From JAXHTH01 sp034211115 (GTDB lineage Bacteria; Planctomycetota; Phycisphaerae; Phycisphaerales; SM1A02), in the NCBI GenBank assembly GCA_034211115.1, contig JAXHTH010000232.1:1-22712 (forward strand): 22,712 nucleotides of DNA, in the 5' to 3' direction. This document shows positions 21,142 through 22,712 of this stretch, piece after piece. A program made the translations under genes and the position numbers. Position 1 is the stretch's first letter. Each line of letters opens with the position of its first letter. The notes under the pieces are model-generated. The model saw only the letters and a list, made by a program, of their open reading frames with translations, had not been told where the DNA came from and ran no database searches.

Positions 21142-22712
21142 TTACGAGGGGCAGTCGCCCCAGTTGCCCAGCAGATCGAGCAGGTCGGCGGTGTTGGTGG
21201 TGCCGTCATCGTTGACGTCACCGTCGGGGGTGCCCCAGGCGCCGAGGAGGAACAGCAGGTCGGACGTGTTGACCACGCCGTTGCCGTCGAAGTCCCACGG
21301 GCACTCGGGCTCTTCCTGGATGACCTCGAGCAGCTCGATGTCGGTGGCGAGCTGGACGACCTCATAGAACTCCTGCTCGCCGCCGTTGATCTCGAACGTG
21401 TAGAAGTCGCCGGCGTCAAGCGTGCCGCTGCCGTTGATGTCCACGTAGTCCACGGCGACCCAGTCGTTGCAGAACAGCGGGTAGACCTCGTGGTAGAGGC
21501 CGAGCGGGAAGTCGGGATCCTCGATATTGCCGCGGAACTCGAGGTAGAACAGATCCTCGCCCACGCTGAGCTTCACCGTGACGGTGAGTCCGATCCACTC
21601 GACGTGCCAGCGGGTCTCATCCTCGCCGGCCGTGATCATGGTCATGTAGTCGCACTCGCTGACGATGCCGTCTTCGTTGCTGTCCTCGAAGAGGGTGCAG
21701 GTCCACTCGGTGCAGAAGTTGGGCCACAGCTCGTGCCAGGGGAAGACGGTCGGATCCTCGACGGGCGTCTGGTTGCCCTGGATGTCGAAGAACGGGTAGT
21801 CCTCGCCGTCGAGCCACATGTTGCGTCCGGGCTCGGTGGTCACGCCGATGACGTTCTGGACCAGGTGCACGTCGGGGAAGCCGATCGACTCGTAGGTGAC
21901 GTAGGTGTTGATGCCGCAGTCGGGGGCGTAGAAGTAGGAGTCCTCGGTCTCGCCCGCGTCATTGCTGCCGGGCCAGACGCCGCCTCCGCTGCCTTCCGGC
22001 GCCGCTTCCACGTTCATCTCGACGACGAGCACGTTCGAGTCGAAGGTCGGGTCGTTCATGTCGAACGCGACGGGCTCGCCGAACACGATGGGGAAGACCT
22101 CCAGACTGGTTCCCGGAGGAATGGTGAAGTCCTTGACCGCGATTTCCAGGAGGTCGACGTTGATCTTCTGGGGGGTCCCGCCGTTGGTGTCGCGGAAGAT
22201 CCTGCAGTGGCCGATGAGGTCGGCGTTGCTCGAGTTGGTCTCGACGCCGAGCTCGACGCAGGTGATGTAGAAGAAGTCCTCGCCGGCGATGCCGTCGATC
22301 TGATCCAGGTCGAAGGACCGGGCGTAGAAGTTCTCGGTGGTTTCACCGGTGGTCTGATCGGCGCAGGCGACGCCGTTGCCGCCCAGGACCGTGAACTGGT
22401 CCACGCTGTCGGTCACCACGATCGATTCGCCGCTGGTGGGGCAGGGACGGCTCTCGCACACGACCTCGTTGCAGGTGGTCAGGGGGCCCATGAACTGGCC
22501 GTTGTTGGGGCTGTTGACGCACTCCTCGAAGCTCACGTCATCAATGCACGTGTTGTCGGGGAGGCAGCAGGCGCCGTTGGGCAGCGCGGTGGTCAGGGCC
22601 ACGGCGTAGTCGGGGCTGCCGGTGCACTCCACGATGTCGGCCGTGAAGGGCGCGAAGAAGAACCAGTAGGTTCCCGGCGTGGTGATCTCCACCTCGATGA
22701 AGGAACCCGAGC
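21142..22712 (-). CDS. Exported dockerin protein with Cys-rich module and EF-hand-like repeats (5' end outside the window)
   Basis: The frame is open to the right edge (GSFIEVEITTPGTYWFFFAPF), so the first in-window GTG at 22692 is unlikely to be the true start and the gene is partial; at least 520 residues are present. After a beta-rich stretch comes a Cys-rich module (GACCLPDNTCIDDVSFEEC) that recurs in planctomycete secreted proteins. Near the C-terminus two similar modules of about 65-70 residues follow each other (DPTVFPWHELWPNFCTEW and DPDFPLGLYHEVYPLFCNDW), each with an EF-hand-like loop (DSNEDGIVSECD and DINGSGTLDAGD). The end is a dockerin (DFDGNGVVNTSDLLFLLGAWG; DVNDDGTTNTADLLDLLGNWG). 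No in-frame TGA is seen. The function is unknown; it is probably a calcium-binding surface or matrix protein. No cohesin, the usual dockerin partner, lies in the window. Confidence 0.85.
   Translation of the reverse strand, partial: SGSFIEVEITTPGTYWFFFAPFTADIVECTGSPDYAVALTTALPNGACCLPDNTCIDDVSFEECVNSPNNGQFMGPLTTCNEVVCESRPCPTSGESIVVTDSVDQFTVLGGNGVACADQTTGETTENFYARSFDLDQIDGIAGEDFFYITCVELGVETNSSNADLIGHCRIFRDTNGGTPQKINVDLLEIAVKDFTIPPGTSLEVFPIVFGEPVAFDMNDPTFDSNVLVVEMNVEAAPEGSGGGVWPGSNDAGETEDSYFYAPDCGINTYVTYESIGFPDVHLVQNVIGVTTEPGRNMWLDGEDYPFFDIQGNQTPVEDPTVFPWHELWPNFCTEWTCTLFEDSNEDGIVSECDYMTMITAGEDETRWHVEWIGLTVTVKLSVGEDLFYLEFRGNIEDPDFPLGLYHEVYPLFCNDWVAVDYVDINGSGTLDAGDFYTFEINGGEQEFYEVVQLATDIELLEVIQEEPECPWDFDGNGVVNTSDLLFLLGAWGTPDGDVNDDGTTNTADLLDLLGNWGDCPS

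Overview
The window is GC-rich and reads as a chromosomal segment of a planctomycete, most likely of the Phycisphaerae type (inference). The grounds are prepilin-like proteins with the planctomycete FTIIELLVVV...ALLIGILLPAI N-terminus and a DGHV-type C-terminus, exported proteins ending in dockerin-like repeats, a Cys-rich GACCLPD module and a DUF1573 lipoprotein. Nearly all genes lie on the minus strand. No transposase, integrase or CRISPR array was seen.

Left part (1-3300, minus strand): a HEAT-repeat gene split by one in-frame TAG, a TlpA-like thioredoxin lipoprotein with a TPR-like tail, a CPBP-family membrane protease, a G-run repeat, and rpsT (ribosomal protein S20). At 3333-9095 lies a two-partner secretion pair: the outer-membrane transporter (TpsB) is upstream and its haemagglutinin-type exoprotein (TpsA) is 69 bases downstream. 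A small plus-strand lipoprotein gene (9448-9723) follows.

Middle part (9913-16174): four tandem paralogous prepilin-like genes. Each appears to have its own leader and its own hairpin downstream. All four leaders carry the same hairpin (GCAGATCC...GGATCTGC with CATNTCTTC in the loop) 125-140 bases before the start codon, about 50 bases after a -10-like hexamer. This looks like an undescribed cis-regulatory RNA. Copies 2 and 3 share a 273-base tract that is identical, pointing to gene conversion. A tRNA-Arg(ACG) gene follows on the plus strand.

Right part (16549-22712, minus strand): a DUF1573 lipoprotein, then three exported dockerin proteins. Two of these are, in my reading, unrecognised selenoprotein genes that an ordinary gene caller would split or truncate at an in-frame TGA. 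Gene A (18093-19613) is an iodothyronine-deiodinase-like protein with the motif GSCTU, fused to a glutamine-amidotransferase-like domain and a dockerin. Gene B (19875-20759) is a thioredoxin/Omp28-like protein with WUSAC in place of a WCxxC motif, also ending in a dockerin. Just after each TGA there is a hairpin with a GGUC apical loop, as in the bacterial (fdhF-type) SECIS element. The third dockerin protein runs off the right edge. The neighbouring secreted selenoproteins and the hairpin-led prepilin array are the two most unusual systems here. Selenocysteine machinery (selA, selB, selC, selD) is not in the window, so Sec decoding is inferred.
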